Shown: one piece after another, positions 8,367 to 17,734 of the stretch | How positions within the stretch are numbered: the stretch's first letter is position 1 | Layout of the letters: each line of letters starts with the position of its first letter | Source: Pseudomonas putida | GTDB lineage: Bacteria > Pseudomonadota > Gammaproteobacteria > Pseudomonadales > Pseudomonadaceae | DNA: 64,000 bases | Direction of reading: 5' to 3' | Assembly (NCBI RefSeq): GCF_002025705.1 | Contig: NZ_CP018846.1 | Location: forward strand, 983,501-1,047,500 | Notes under the pieces: generated by a model | What the model was told of the DNA's origin: nothing | The model's input: the letters and a program-made list of their open reading frames with translations, nothing else | Databases searched by the model: none | Program-made: the position numbers and the translations under genes

Positions 8367-9964
8367 ACCACTCGATCTTCCTGCGCATCTACGGCGGCAT
8401 GCTGGCCGTGCTGGTGCTGGTGGCATTGCTCGGCGTGCTCAGCTTGCACCTGGTCAACGAGGTGCGCGCAGCCCAGCACCGCGAGCGCCTGGCCCAGGGC
8501 ACGTTCAGCCTGATGGCCGACAACCTGGCGCAGCAGAACGACACAGAGCGCAAGCGCTCGCTGCTGATGTGGGAGCGCTTGCTGGGCGTGCCGCTGACGT
8601 TGCAGCCGATGTCGGCCCGCTCGCTGGAGGGGGGGCAGCGCGCGCGCCTGTACCGAGGGTTGGTGGTGGTGGAGAAGACCGGGCCGCACGCCGCCCAGGT
8701 GCTGCGCAAGGTTGGTCAGGAAGACCTGTTGCTGGTGGCTCAGGTCAAGCAGGTCAGCGAGCAACTGGCGCGTGCCACGCTTTATCTGCTGGCCGATGAG
8801 CTGGTGCGCTACCCGGTGACCGAGCAACAGCAGCGCCTGGCAGAAATAACCCAGAGCAAGGGCTTCGGCTTCGGCGTCGCCCTGCAGCGTATCGAGCGGG
8901 TCGGCCTGGACGATGACCAGCGGCGCCGGGTGGAGGAGGGCGACACGGTAATGGCGCTGGGCCGCGACGGTGATTCGATCCGCGTGTTCGCCGGCCTGCC
9001 AGGCTCGCCCCTGGTGCTGGAGATCGGCCCGCTGTATCAGCTCAACCCCTATCCGCCGCAGTTGCTGATCCTGATTGCCTTCCTCGGCCTGTGCCTGATC
9101 GGCCTGGTAGTGTACTTGCTGGTGCGTCAGCTGGAGCGGCGCGTGTCGGGCATGGCAATCGCCGCCACACGCATCGCCCAGGGCAGCCTGGACACGCGTG
9201 TGCCGGCCGGTGATGCCGATTCGGTGGGGCGCCTGGCCGCTGCGTTCAATGGCATGGCCGAGCACCTGCAGCGCTCGCTGAGCATGCAGCGCGAACTGGT
9301 GCGCGCGGTGTCCCACGAACTGCGCACCCCCGTGGCACGCCTGCGCTTTGGCCTGGAGATGATCGAAAGCGCGACCACCGAGCAGGCCCGCGCCAAGCAC
9401 CTGGCCGGCATGGATGGCGATATCCAGGACCTGGACAAGCTGGTCGACGAGATGCTGACCTACGCTCGCCTGGAGCAGGGAGCCCCGGCATTGAAGTTCC
9501 AGCGTGTCGAGCTGGATGCCTTGTTCGACCGGGTGATCGAAGAGCTGGCGCCACTCAACAGCAAGGTCCGCCTGGTGCGCGGGGTGTGCCAGGGCAACGA
9601 CGGTTGCTGGGTCGAGGCCGAACCGCGTTACCTGCACCGTGCGCTGCAGAACCTGGTCAGCAATGCCCTGCGCCATGCCGGGAGTGAAGTGCGCCTGAGC
9701 TATCAGCTGGGCCAGCAGCGTTGCCGTATCGATGTGGAGGACGATGGCCCGGGTATCCCTGAAGGTGTCTGGGATCGCATCTTCACCCCCTTCACCCGGC
9801 TCGACGACAGCCGCACCCGCGCTTCCGGTGGGCATGGCCTGGGCCTGTCGATCGTGCGGCGGATCATCTACTGGCACGCTGGCCGCGCCACCGTGGGGCG
9901 CAGCGAGGCGCTGGGTGGGGCCTGCTTCAGCCTCAACTGGCCGCGCGAGCAGGCGCCGCAGTAG
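8363..9964 (+). CDS. sensor histidine kinase (RstB-like)
   Basis: This inner-membrane kinase is partner to the preceding regulator. TM1 is at ~7-29, a ~200-residue periplasmic sensor region follows, and TM2 (LLILIAFLGLCLIGLVVYLL) is at ~232-252. Next come a HAMP domain, the HisKA box AVSHELRTPVARL near residue 315, and the HATPase boxes LQNLVSNALRH, DDGPGIP and GHGLGLSIV. The 533 residues are longer than E. coli RstB (~430), the excess lying in the periplasmic sensor. The stimulus is not evident. The gene ends 3 bases before the convergent phosphopantetheinyl transferase gene. Confidence 0.9.
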   Translation: MNHSIFLRIYGGMLAVLVLVALLGVLSLHLVNEVRAAQHRERLAQGTFSLMADNLAQQNDTERKRSLLMWERLLGVPLTLQPMSARSLEGGQRARLYRGLVVVEKTGPHAAQVLRKVGQEDLLLVAQVKQVSEQLARATLYLLADELVRYPVTEQQQRLAEITQSKGFGFGVALQRIERVGLDDDQRRRVEEGDTVMALGRDGDSIRVFAGLPGSPLVLEIGPLYQLNPYPPQLLILIAFLGLCLIGLVVYLLVRQLERRVSGMAIAATRIAQGSLDTRVPAGDADSVGRLAAAFNGMAEHLQRSLSMQRELVRAVSHELRTPVARLRFGLEMIESATTEQARAKHLAGMDGDIQDLDKLVDEMLTYARLEQGAPALKFQRVELDALFDRVIEELAPLNSKVRLVRGVCQGNDGCWVEAEPRYLHRALQNLVSNALRHAGSEVRLSYQLGQQRCRIDVEDDGPGIPEGVWDRIFTPFTRLDDSRTRASGGHGLGLSIVRRIIYWHAGRATVGRSEALGGACFSLNWPREQAPQ

Positions 9965-9967
9965 GGC

Positions 9968-10669
9968 TCAGATGCTTATCAGGCTGAGCAGGTGGCCGTC
10001 TTGCAGGCAGAACTGGCCTTCGACCTCGGCGCCGTGTCGCCACTCGGGCGACAGGTCGGTGAGCAGGCGCAGCCGTGCCAGGCCATCGCTGGACCATTCC
10101 AGCAACTCGGCATGCTCGAAATAGAAGCGCTTGCGGGTCACTGGGTAGAGAGTCTTGAACAGGCTTTCCTTCAGCGAGAAGGTCAGGGTGACCGTAAGAC
10201 CCAGCTGGCTGCGGTCCAGCCGGCCGAGCTCGCCTGGTGTCAGGATTTCACCCATCAAGCGTTCGGCGCGTTCGTCATCCAGTAGCGCTTCCTGGTCCAG
10301 TCCCAGGCCGCGGCATTCGCCATCGGCGGCCACCACGGCGGCGGCCCAGCCTTTGCCGTGAGTGATCGAGCCATGGATGCCGGCGGGCCAGATCGGAGAG
10401 CGATCTTCATGGGTGCCGGGGACGTAGTCGCGACCATCCAGGCGCTGCAGCGCAGCACGGGCGCAGACTCGCCCGGCCAGGTATTCCGCCTGGCGCTTGG
10501 CCACCGAGCGCTGCAGGCTGGCGCTGGGCACGATGCCAGCGCGCTGGAAGTCATCGGCGGCCAGATGGGCGGGGTCGAAGGCACAACTGACAAGCACCGC
10601 ACCGGGCAGCGAGCGGGGCAGGGGCCAGTGGTGCTGGAGCGTGGCGCAGCAGGCGGGGAGGCTGTTCAT
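9968..10669 (-). CDS. 4'-phosphopantetheinyl transferase (EntD/PcpS type)
   Basis: The enzyme moves the phosphopantetheine arm of CoA onto acyl/peptidyl carrier proteins of fatty-acid, siderophore and polyketide synthesis. The family motifs are visible in order: GSITHGKGWAAAVVA (CoA/Mg region), GLGLDQEALLDDERAERL (Mg-binding acidic residues) and FSLKESLFKTLYPVTRKRFYF (catalytic W/FSxKES-like motif). The N-terminal AEYLAGRVCARAALQRL segment is typical of the EntD subgroup. At 233 residues it has the normal length. The ATG at 10669 fits the homologous N-terminus, but its Shine-Dalgarno is weak. P. putida-type genomes often have a single broad-range enzyme of this kind (PcpS in P. aeruginosa). 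Confidence 0.88.
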   Translation of the reverse strand: MNSLPACCATLQHHWPLPRSLPGAVLVSCAFDPAHLAADDFQRAGIVPSASLQRSVAKRQAEYLAGRVCARAALQRLDGRDYVPGTHEDRSPIWPAGIHGSITHGKGWAAAVVAADGECRGLGLDQEALLDDERAERLMGEILTPGELGRLDRSQLGLTVTLTFSLKESLFKTLYPVTRKRFYFEHAELLEWSSDGLARLRLLTDLSPEWRHGAEVEGQFCLQDGHLLSLISI

Positions 10670-10736
10670 GGTGGCTATTGTGCCAGCCGTGAGTCCTGTA
10701 TGGGAGATGGGGGCCATAAAGCGGCCCCGGCGACCT

Positions 10737-11531
10737 TTACTTGAACACTTGCTTGAAGAACGCCTGCATGTCCGCCCAGGAGCTCTTGTCCGCGGCCTCG
10801 TTGTAGCCAATATCCGGCCCGCCATGTTCGCCATGGCTCAGCCGGTCCGCATCCGGGTTGGTGAACCCATGCTTGGCTCCGGGGATACTGACGAACTGGT
10901 AGTCGACCTTGGCTGCGTCCATTTCTTTCTTGAATGCGTCCACCTGCTGCGGGGTGACCATGCTGTCGGCCTCACCGTGTTCGACCAGCAAGTGGGCCCG
11001 CACAACGCCTGGCTGGGTGACCGGTGTCTGGGTGGCCAGCGCGCCATGGAAGCTCACCACGCCATCAAGCCTGGCACCGCGCCGTGCGGCATCGAGCACC
11101 ACCTTGCCGCCGAAGCAGTAACCCACCGCGCCAAGCTTGTGCCTGTTGGTGTAGGGCTGTTTCTTCAACAGGTCCAGTCCGGCGTCGAAGCGCTTGGCCG
11201 ATGCCTCCGGATCCTTGCTCGCCTCGGCCATGAATGCCTGGGCGTCCTGCGGATGCTCGGTGTGCTTGCCTTCGCCATACATGTCGATGGCCAGCGCGCT
11301 GTAGCCCAGCGCGGCGAGGTCGCGGGCACGGCGTTTGGCATAGGCGTTCAGCCCCCACCACTCATGCACCACCAGCACGCCAGGGCGCTCGCCCTTCACG
11401 GCGTCATCGTAGGCGTAATAGCCGATCAGCGCGGTGCCGTCGGCATCTTGGTATCGGATCTCGCGGGTCTGTACTGCCGCCTGGGCGAGAGCGGCGCTGC
11501 ACATCAGGGTAAGGGCCAGCAGGGCGCGCAT
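10737..11531 (-). CDS. dienelactone hydrolase family protein, exported
   Basis: This is an alpha/beta hydrolase of 264 residues. The start at 11531 opens with a signal peptide MRALLALTLMCSAALAQA. The body carries VLVVHEWWGLN (oxyanion/Glu region), GAVGYCFGG (nucleophile Cys of the DLH family, G-x-C-x-G), an HGEADSMV Asp loop and the catalytic His in AKHGFTN. The Cys-Asp-His triad therefore looks intact. The predicted periplasmic location suggests it does not work in the catechol pathway itself, and the substrate is unknown. It is divergent from oprH and shares with it a region containing four PhoP half-sites. Confidence 0.88.
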   Translation of the reverse strand: MRALLALTLMCSAALAQAAVQTREIRYQDADGTALIGYYAYDDAVKGERPGVLVVHEWWGLNAYAKRRARDLAALGYSALAIDMYGEGKHTEHPQDAQAFMAEASKDPEASAKRFDAGLDLLKKQPYTNRHKLGAVGYCFGGKVVLDAARRGARLDGVVSFHGALATQTPVTQPGVVRAHLLVEHGEADSMVTPQQVDAFKKEMDAAKVDYQFVSIPGAKHGFTNPDADRLSHGEHGGPDIGYNEAADKSSWADMQAFFKQVFK

Positions 11532-11561
11532 GTTCACTACTCCTTGTTTTGCCGACAAATC

Positions 11562-11600
11562 GTTCAGCCGCGGTTCAGTCAGGGTTCAGCCGCGGTTCAG
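11562..11600 (+). promoter_or_regulatory. tandem PhoP boxes of the oprH-phoPQ promoter
   Basis: Four GTTCAG half-sites start at 11562, 11573, 11584 and 11595, each exactly 11 bp from the next, so they lie on one face of the helix. Two direct-repeat PhoP boxes are thus stacked. The last half-site is 11 bases before a possible -10 element TACTCT (11612-11617), the spacing known for PhoP-activated promoters that lack a good -35. Confidence 0.88.
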
Positions 11601-11660
11601 GGCACCCTGCTTACTCTAGCTTCCAGACCGCAACAGTGCCTTTAACTGGAGTACCGCGCC

Positions 11661-12266
11661 ATGAAAACCTTCAATTCCTTGCTCGCCGCCATGGCCGTCT
11701 GCGCCGCTGGCATGACCTCCGCCCAGGCAGCGGAGGAAAACTTCGCCAGCCTGACCTACGGCCAGACCAGCGACAAGGTGCGCAAGTCCGGCTTGCTGCA
11801 GAGCAACACTGGCCACCTCAACGCCGACGGCATCATCGGCAAGGATGACACTTGGGGTGTGCGTCTGGGCCGGATCAACGACCAGGGCCGCTACTACATG
11901 ACCTACGACAATGTCTCGGGCGACCACAGCGGCCTCAAGCTGCGCCAGGAGAACCTGCTGGGCAGCTATGATCTGTTCCTGCCGGTGGGCGATACCACCA
12001 AGCTGTTCGGCGGTGGCAGCCTGGGCATGACCAAGCTGACCCAGGATTCGCCAGGGGCCAGCCGTGATACCGACTACGGTTATGCAGTGGGCCTGCAGGC
12101 CGGTGTGATTCAAGAAATCACCGACAATGCTTCGATGGAGCTGGGTTACCGCTATCTGCGCACCAATGCCGCGACCGAGGTAGGCGCCAGCGGTGGGCCG
12201 AAAGAAGGCACCTTGCGCCTGACCAGCAGTGCACAAACCTATCTGGCAGCAACTTACAAGTTCTGA
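11661..12266 (+). CDS. oprH: outer membrane protein OprH
   Basis: OprH is a slim outer-membrane beta-barrel that cross-bridges LPS when Mg2+ is scarce. The 201-residue precursor opens with a signal peptide MKTFNSLLAAMAVCAAGMTSAQA. The mature part shows alternating amphipathic strands and ends in phenylalanine (ATYKF), the outer-membrane assembly signal. GGAG lies a few bases upstream of the ATG. It heads the classical oprH-phoP-phoQ arrangement, with a REP pair in the 165-bp gap before phoP, and is expected to be strongly induced by PhoP at low Mg2+. Confidence 0.95.
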   Translation: MKTFNSLLAAMAVCAAGMTSAQAAEENFASLTYGQTSDKVRKSGLLQSNTGHLNADGIIGKDDTWGVRLGRINDQGRYYMTYDNVSGDHSGLKLRQENLLGSYDLFLPVGDTTKLFGGGSLGMTKLTQDSPGASRDTDYGYAVGLQAGVIQEITDNASMELGYRYLRTNAATEVGASGGPKEGTLRLTSSAQTYLAATYKF

Positions 12267-12290
12267 CCGGCGAGCCGGGTTATCCTGTAA

Positions 12291-12377
12291 CGGCCTTTTC
12301 ACGGGTGGACCCGCTCCCACAGGGACTGCACACGTTTCGAAGACTGTGCGATCCCTGTGGAAGCGGGTTTATCGAGG
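12291..12377. repeat. inverted REP pair (GCGGG...CCCGCTCCCACAGG type)
   Basis: GGGTGGACCCGCTCCCACAGG and its inverted, slightly diverged copy (CCCTGTGGAAGCGGGTTTAT) face each other between oprH and phoP. Such stem-loops can attenuate or stabilise mRNA and could lower phoPQ expression relative to oprH. Confidence 0.8.
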
Positions 12378-12431
12378 CGTCGAACCGCCGCGAAAAGGCC
12401 TGTACAGGCAACACATCAAGAGGAGCCTTGA

Positions 12432-13109
12432 ATGAAACTGCTGGTGGTCGAGGACGAAGCCCTGCTGCGGCACCACCTCTACACACGCCTGGGCGAAAGC
12501 GGCCATGTGGTCGAAGCCGTGGCCGATGCCGAAGAAGCCCTGTACCAGTCCGAACACTTCCATTTCGACCTGGCCATCGTCGACCTTGGCCTGCCTGGGG
12601 TCAGCGGCCTTGAACTGATCGGCCGCCTGCGCAGCCAGGGCAAGTCGTTCCCCATCCTCATTCTCACCGCCCGCGGCAACTGGCAGGACAAGGTCGAAGG
12701 TTTGGCCACCGGTGCTGACGACTATCTGGTCAAGCCGTTCCAGTTCGAGGAACTCGAGGCGCGCCTGAACGCCTTGCTGCGCCGCTCCAGTGGTTTCACT
12801 CAGTCGACCATCGCCGCTGGCCCCCTGGTCCTTGACCTCAACCGCAAGCAGGCGACCCTGGACGAGCACCCGCTGGCGCTGACCGCCTACGAGTACCGCA
12901 TCCTCGAATACCTCATGCGTCATCACCAGCAGGTGGTGGCCAAGGACCGCCTGATGGAGCAGCTCTACCCCGGCGACGAGGAGCGTGACCCCAATGTCAT
13001 CGAAGTGCTGGTCGGCCGCCTGCGCCGCAAGCTCGAGGGCGAGAGCGGTTTCAAACCGATCGACACGGTGCGCGGCCTGGGTTATCTGTTCACCGAGCGC
13101 TGCCGATGA
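12432..13109 (+). CDS. phoP: response regulator PhoP
   Basis: This is an OmpR-family regulator of 225 residues. The receiver has acidic pocket VEDEA, phosphoacceptor Asp in LAIVDLGLPGVSG and switch Lys in YLVKPF. The winged-helix domain runs from ~125 (LTAYEYRILEYLMRHHQQVVAKDRL) to VLVGRLRRKLEGE and RGLGYLF. It binds the GTTCAG repeats before oprH and controls Mg2+-limitation, LPS modification and cationic peptide resistance genes. GGAG is seven bases before the ATG. Its stop overlaps the phoQ start by 4 bases. Confidence 0.95.
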   Translation: MKLLVVEDEALLRHHLYTRLGESGHVVEAVADAEEALYQSEHFHFDLAIVDLGLPGVSGLELIGRLRSQGKSFPILILTARGNWQDKVEGLATGADDYLVKPFQFEELEARLNALLRRSSGFTQSTIAAGPLVLDLNRKQATLDEHPLALTAYEYRILEYLMRHHQQVVAKDRLMEQLYPGDEERDPNVIEVLVGRLRRKLEGESGFKPIDTVRGLGYLFTERCR

Positions 13110-14452
13110 TCCGCTCGCTGCGGGTACGCCTGATGCTCGCGGCGGCCGTGCTGGCGCTGCTGTTCATGCTGGCGCTGCTGCCGGCCTTGCAGAAGGCCTT
13201 CAGCCTGGCCCTGCAGGAGTCGATCGAGCAGCGCCTGGCCTCGGATGTGACCACGCTGATATCCGCCGCGCGCATCGAGCATGGCCAACTGCAGATGCCC
13301 GACCTGCTTCCGGACGAGCGCTACAACCTGCCGTACACCGGCCTGCTGGGTTACATCTTCGACCGCGACGGCAACCTGGTCTGGCACTCGCGCGCCACCG
13401 CCGACCGGCACATCAATTACCGCCCGCGCTACGACGGGCGCGGCAATGAATTCGCCCGTATCCACCAAGGCGATGGCGAAGAGTTCTTCGTCTATGACGT
13501 CGAGATCAAGCTGCTCGGCGGCCAGAGCGCAGCCTTCAGTATTGTGGCGCTGCAGCCGGTGAGTGAGTACAAGGCAACGCTCAGTGGGCTGCGCGAAAAG
13601 CTCTACCTGGGTTTTGGCGCTGCCCTGCTGGCCCTGCTGGCGCTGCTTTGGGCTGGCCTGACGTGGGGGCTGCGCTCGTTGCGACGGTTGAGCGTCGAGC
13701 TGGATGAGGTGGAGTCTGGTGCCCGTGATGGCCTCAGTGGCGAGCACCCGCGAGAACTGCTGCGCCTCACCCGCTCGCTGAACCGGCTGTTACGCAGTGA
13801 GCGCGAGCAACGCGCGCGCTACCGGGATTCGCTGGGCGACCTTGCGCACAGCTTGAAGACACCGCTGGCCGTGTTGCAGGGTGTTGGCGAGAGCATGCAG
13901 CAACGTGACGGCGAGCGTGAGCAATCGCGGGTACTGCAAAGCCAGATCGAGCGCATGAGCCAGCAAATCGATTACCAGTTGCAGCGCGCCAGCATGCGCA
14001 AAAGTGGCTTGGTGCGCCATAGCGTGCCGTTGCTGCCGGTGCTGCAAAGCCTGTGCAGTACTTTGGCCAAGGTCTACCGCGACAAGCAGGTTGATGTCGA
14101 TCTGCAGGTGCCTGAACAGTCGCGCGTGCCGATGGAGCGGGGCGCCTTGCTGGAATTGTTGGGCAATCTGCTGGAGAACGCCTACCGCCTGAGCCTCGGG
14201 CAGGTGCGGGTTGTATTGCAGGAAGAACCTGGGGTGCTGACGCTGTGTGTCGAAGATGACGGGCCGGGAGTGCCGGCTGACCAGCGTGAGCGGATTCTGG
14301 AGCGCGGCGAGCGACTGGACCGGCAGCACCCAGGGCAGGGGATTGGGCTGGCGGTGGTCAAGGACATCGTCGACAGCTACGACGCCGAGCTGACCCTGGG
14401 GGATTCTCCGTTGGGTGGCGCGGCGTTCCGCATCACCTTCCACCTTGACTGA
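13106..14452 (+). CDS. phoQ: sensor histidine kinase PhoQ
   Basis: This inner-membrane kinase/phosphatase senses divalent cations. TM1 is at ~8-28, TM2 at ~170-190, with an acidic periplasmic domain between (EHGQLQMPDLLPDERYN, HQGDGEEFF). After a HAMP-like linker comes the H-box LGDLAHSLKTPLAVLQ near residue 250, where LAHSLKTPL is the PhoQ-specific form. The HATPase domain has LLGNLLENAYRL, DDGPGVP and GQGIGLAVVKD. At 448 residues it matches Pseudomonas PhoQ. It is translationally coupled to phoP. Confidence 0.95.
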   Translation: MIRSLRVRLMLAAAVLALLFMLALLPALQKAFSLALQESIEQRLASDVTTLISAARIEHGQLQMPDLLPDERYNLPYTGLLGYIFDRDGNLVWHSRATADRHINYRPRYDGRGNEFARIHQGDGEEFFVYDVEIKLLGGQSAAFSIVALQPVSEYKATLSGLREKLYLGFGAALLALLALLWAGLTWGLRSLRRLSVELDEVESGARDGLSGEHPRELLRLTRSLNRLLRSEREQRARYRDSLGDLAHSLKTPLAVLQGVGESMQQRDGEREQSRVLQSQIERMSQQIDYQLQRASMRKSGLVRHSVPLLPVLQSLCSTLAKVYRDKQVDVDLQVPEQSRVPMERGALLELLGNLLENAYRLSLGQVRVVLQEEPGVLTLCVEDDGPGVPADQRERILERGERLDRQHPGQGIGLAVVKDIVDSYDAELTLGDSPLGGAAFRITFHLD

Positions 14453-14463
14453 CCTGTAACCTG

Positions 14464-14565
14464 CACCGGCCGTTTCGCGGGCAAGCCCGCTCCCATGGGC
14501 GCCACACAAGATTCAGCATCTGTGGCGCCCCTGTGGCAGCGGGCTTGCCCGCGAAAGGTCCGGTG
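14464..14565. repeat. inverted REP pair downstream of phoQ
   Basis: CACCGGCCGTTTCGCGGGCA and its inverted copy flank a short spacer, giving a 102-bp palindrome directly after phoQ. It may act as a transcriptional boundary before dctA. The rest of 14453-14866 holds the dctA control region. Confidence 0.85.
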
Positions 14566-14583
14566 TTGGCAAAGACCAGGCAG

Positions 14584-14638
14584 GGCGGATTCCCGCCATA
14601 ACCCTTGTACATTTCCCGCCACCGGGCGGAAATCCGCC
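14584..14638 (+). promoter_or_regulatory. candidate enhancer (UAS) pair for a sigma-54 activator
   Basis: Two palindromes of the form GGCGG-N4-CCGCC occur at 14584-14597 (spacer ATTC) and 14625-14638 (spacer AAAT), 41 bp apart, or four helical turns. They lie about 110-155 bases upstream of the predicted sigma-54 start, where DctD-type activators normally bind. Confidence 0.55.
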
Positions 14639-14716
14639 ACCCCTCCTCAGAAAATTCGCCCCGTCGTTGGGCATTTACACCCCGTAAACATTGCCTCTGC
14701 ACCCAAGATGGGCATT

Positions 14717-14734
14717 TTGGCATCGCCCTTGCTA
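14717..14734 (+). promoter_or_regulatory. sigma-54 promoter of dctA
   Basis: TTGGCATCGCCCTTGCTA matches the RpoN consensus (TGGCAC-N5-TTGCW) with the obligatory GG-N10-GC spacing: GG at 14719-14720 and GC at 14731-14732. The start site would fall near 14744, about 120 bases before dctA. Confidence 0.75.
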
Positions 14735-14863
14735 TCTCACTTGGCAGAGGCCTGCCCAGGCAGCTCGAACACAACGACAAATCCCTCCAGGTGCAGGAGG
14801 GTTAGCGATTCAGGTGCCCAACCACCCTGGGAAGGGTGAAGCCGGCACACTTGAGGAAAATGA

Positions 14864-16189
<1,326 letters not shown>

Positions 16190-16204
16190 GCCTGGCGCGG
16201 TAAA

Positions 16205-16234
16205 AAAGAAGGCGACCCTCGGGTCGCCTTTCTT
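16205..16234 (+). terminator. rho-independent terminator of dctA
   Basis: GGCGACCC and GGGTCGCC form an 8-bp stem over a two-base loop, flanked by A-rich sequence upstream and TTTCTT downstream. The A-run also makes it usable on the minus strand for the convergent SprT-like gene. Confidence 0.8.
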
Positions 16235-16246
16235 GTGCCTGGCTAT

Positions 16247-16741
16247 TTATTCGACGCGCGTTTCGCCGCTGTACACCAGGATTTCCCGGCAGCGCCGGCA
16301 CAGGTAGCGCCGCCCTTGGCGCACCAGCTTGTGCCGCTGCGCGGTAAACGGGAAATCGCTCTGCGGGCAGGGGCAGCGGTAGATATAGCGGGTTACCACA
16401 CGCCGCTGCACCTCATAGTTGTGGCAGCGGTTCGGGGGGAGTTCGTACACCCCGCGCATGATCAACTGCCATTCTTCGCCATGGGCCTGGATCCGCTCGC
16501 CAAACAGCTGATGGGCCACCAGGTGCGCCACTTCATGGGCGACGGTCTGGCGCAGGAAGTCGTCCTGGTTCTCGCGATACAGTTGCAGGTTGAAGCGCAG
16601 CAGGTTCTCGTGCAGGTGGGCGACGCCGGCTTTCTGGCCGCGCAGCTTGAAGCTGACTTCCGGGCGGGGGAAGGGGCGTTTGAAGAAGGCTTCGGCTTGC
16701 TGGTAACAGGTTTCGACGCGTTGTTTGAGCAGCTCGGGCAT
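16247..16741 (-). CDS. SprT-like zinc metalloprotease domain protein
   Basis: The 164-residue protein has the metallopeptidase motif HEVAHLVAHQLF (HExxH with a third ligand region GERIQAHGEEW), followed by a C-terminal zinc ribbon made of YRCPCPQSDF and YLCRRCREIL. This is the SprT family, related to eukaryotic Spartan/SPRTN proteases that clear DNA-protein crosslinks; the bacterial role is not established. The start at 16741 (MPELLKQRVETCY) is at the usual family N-terminus, with AGGAG 12 bases upstream. It is convergent with dctA. Confidence 0.88.
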   Translation of the reverse strand: MPELLKQRVETCYQQAEAFFKRPFPRPEVSFKLRGQKAGVAHLHENLLRFNLQLYRENQDDFLRQTVAHEVAHLVAHQLFGERIQAHGEEWQLIMRGVYELPPNRCHNYEVQRRVVTRYIYRCPCPQSDFPFTAQRHKLVRQGRRYLCRRCREILVYSGETRVE

Positions 16742-16814
16742 GGCGGGGTGGTTCTCCTGACCGGGCATTATGCCGCAAGCATGGCGCAGCTGCCGAGCCA
16801 CCGGTCAGCAGGCA

Positions 16815-16845
16815 GACAAAGGCCGCCTTGCGGCGGCCTTTGCTT
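16815..16845 (-). terminator. terminator after the Yip1 gene
   Basis: AAAGGCCGCC and GGCGGCCTTT form a strong stem with a TTGC loop. On the minus strand it is followed by a short T-rich stretch, 27 bases past the Yip1 stop. Confidence 0.65.
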
Positions 16846-16871
16846 GATGCCCTATGTTGGCTGGATCTGAT

Positions 16872-17480
16872 CTAGTTGGTGTACACGGGCCCCACGCCCA
16901 AACCCCAGATGATCACGGTTGCAGCCATGATCGCCACCAGAACCACGAGGCCCACCGCCAGCACCGAGCTGGAGAACAGGAAGCCTTCATCTGACGGTAT
17001 GTTCATGAAGGTCGGCAAGCCGACATACAGCAGGTACACGGTGTAGCAAATGGCAGCGGTTCCCACCAGCATGCCCAGCCACAGGTGCGGATAGAGCGCC
17101 GCCAGGCCGCCGAGGAACAGCGGGGTAGCGGTGTAGGTGGCAAAGGCGATGCATTGCGCCATGGACGGGTTGGCGTCGTAGGTGCGGGCCATCCAGTGGA
17201 TGAAAGCCCCCATGACCGCGACGCCGGCGAGCATCGCCAGGTAGGACATGATGCTCATCCAGATCGCGCTTTCCATGGTCAGCATCACTGCCGGCCGGCC
17301 GCCGATCACCCAGCCCACCTGGGTTGTGCCGATAAAGGCCGAAATGGCGGGAATCGCCGCCAAAATGAGCGTGTGCGTCAGGTACATGTGGCTGATGCTT
17401 TCTTCTTCGCCACGAATCTCCCGCCATTCCTGGTCGGGATGGGTAAACAGCCCCACAACGTGATGAATCATGCCGGTCAC
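16872..17480 (-). CDS. Yip1-domain inner membrane protein
   Basis: The 202-residue protein starts with the soluble motif HHVVGLFTHPDQEWREIR typical of bacterial Yip1-domain proteins. Five hydrophobic segments follow (around residues 35-52, 70-90, 110-130, 138-157 and 172-195). Its role is unknown; eukaryotic relatives act in vesicle traffic, but no function transfers. GAGGAGTGACCGGC precedes the ATG. It is divergent from ttcA. Confidence 0.85.
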   Translation of the reverse strand: MTGMIHHVVGLFTHPDQEWREIRGEEESISHMYLTHTLILAAIPAISAFIGTTQVGWVIGGRPAVMLTMESAIWMSIMSYLAMLAGVAVMGAFIHWMARTYDANPSMAQCIAFATYTATPLFLGGLAALYPHLWLGMLVGTAAICYTVYLLYVGLPTFMNIPSDEGFLFSSSVLAVGLVVLVAIMAATVIIWGLGVGPVYTN

Positions 17481-17734
17481 TCCTCTCTATGTTGCCAATC
17501 GCCCCCCACATGGAGCGCAAGCGGCCCGAGGCCAGGACACCGAAGCAGAACGGTAATGTGGCCTTATGTCGCAGTATAGGAAGCCAATCCCCGCACAAAC
17601 CCCGCTTTTTAGAGCAAATTGCGCTGTCAGGGCCGTTGTTGATTCCCTTGAAGTCTTTATCGGAATCCCTACAGGTGAGCGTGGTTTGTGCGTAAAATAG
17701 CCGGCTTTTGTCACACCTCGCGGATCCAAGCGCT

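Noticed and set aside
17640..17656. TTGAT-like half of an ANR/FNR box upstream of ttcA
   Set aside because: Only TTGATTCCCTTGAA is present; the second half-site is absent, so I do not claim oxygen control.
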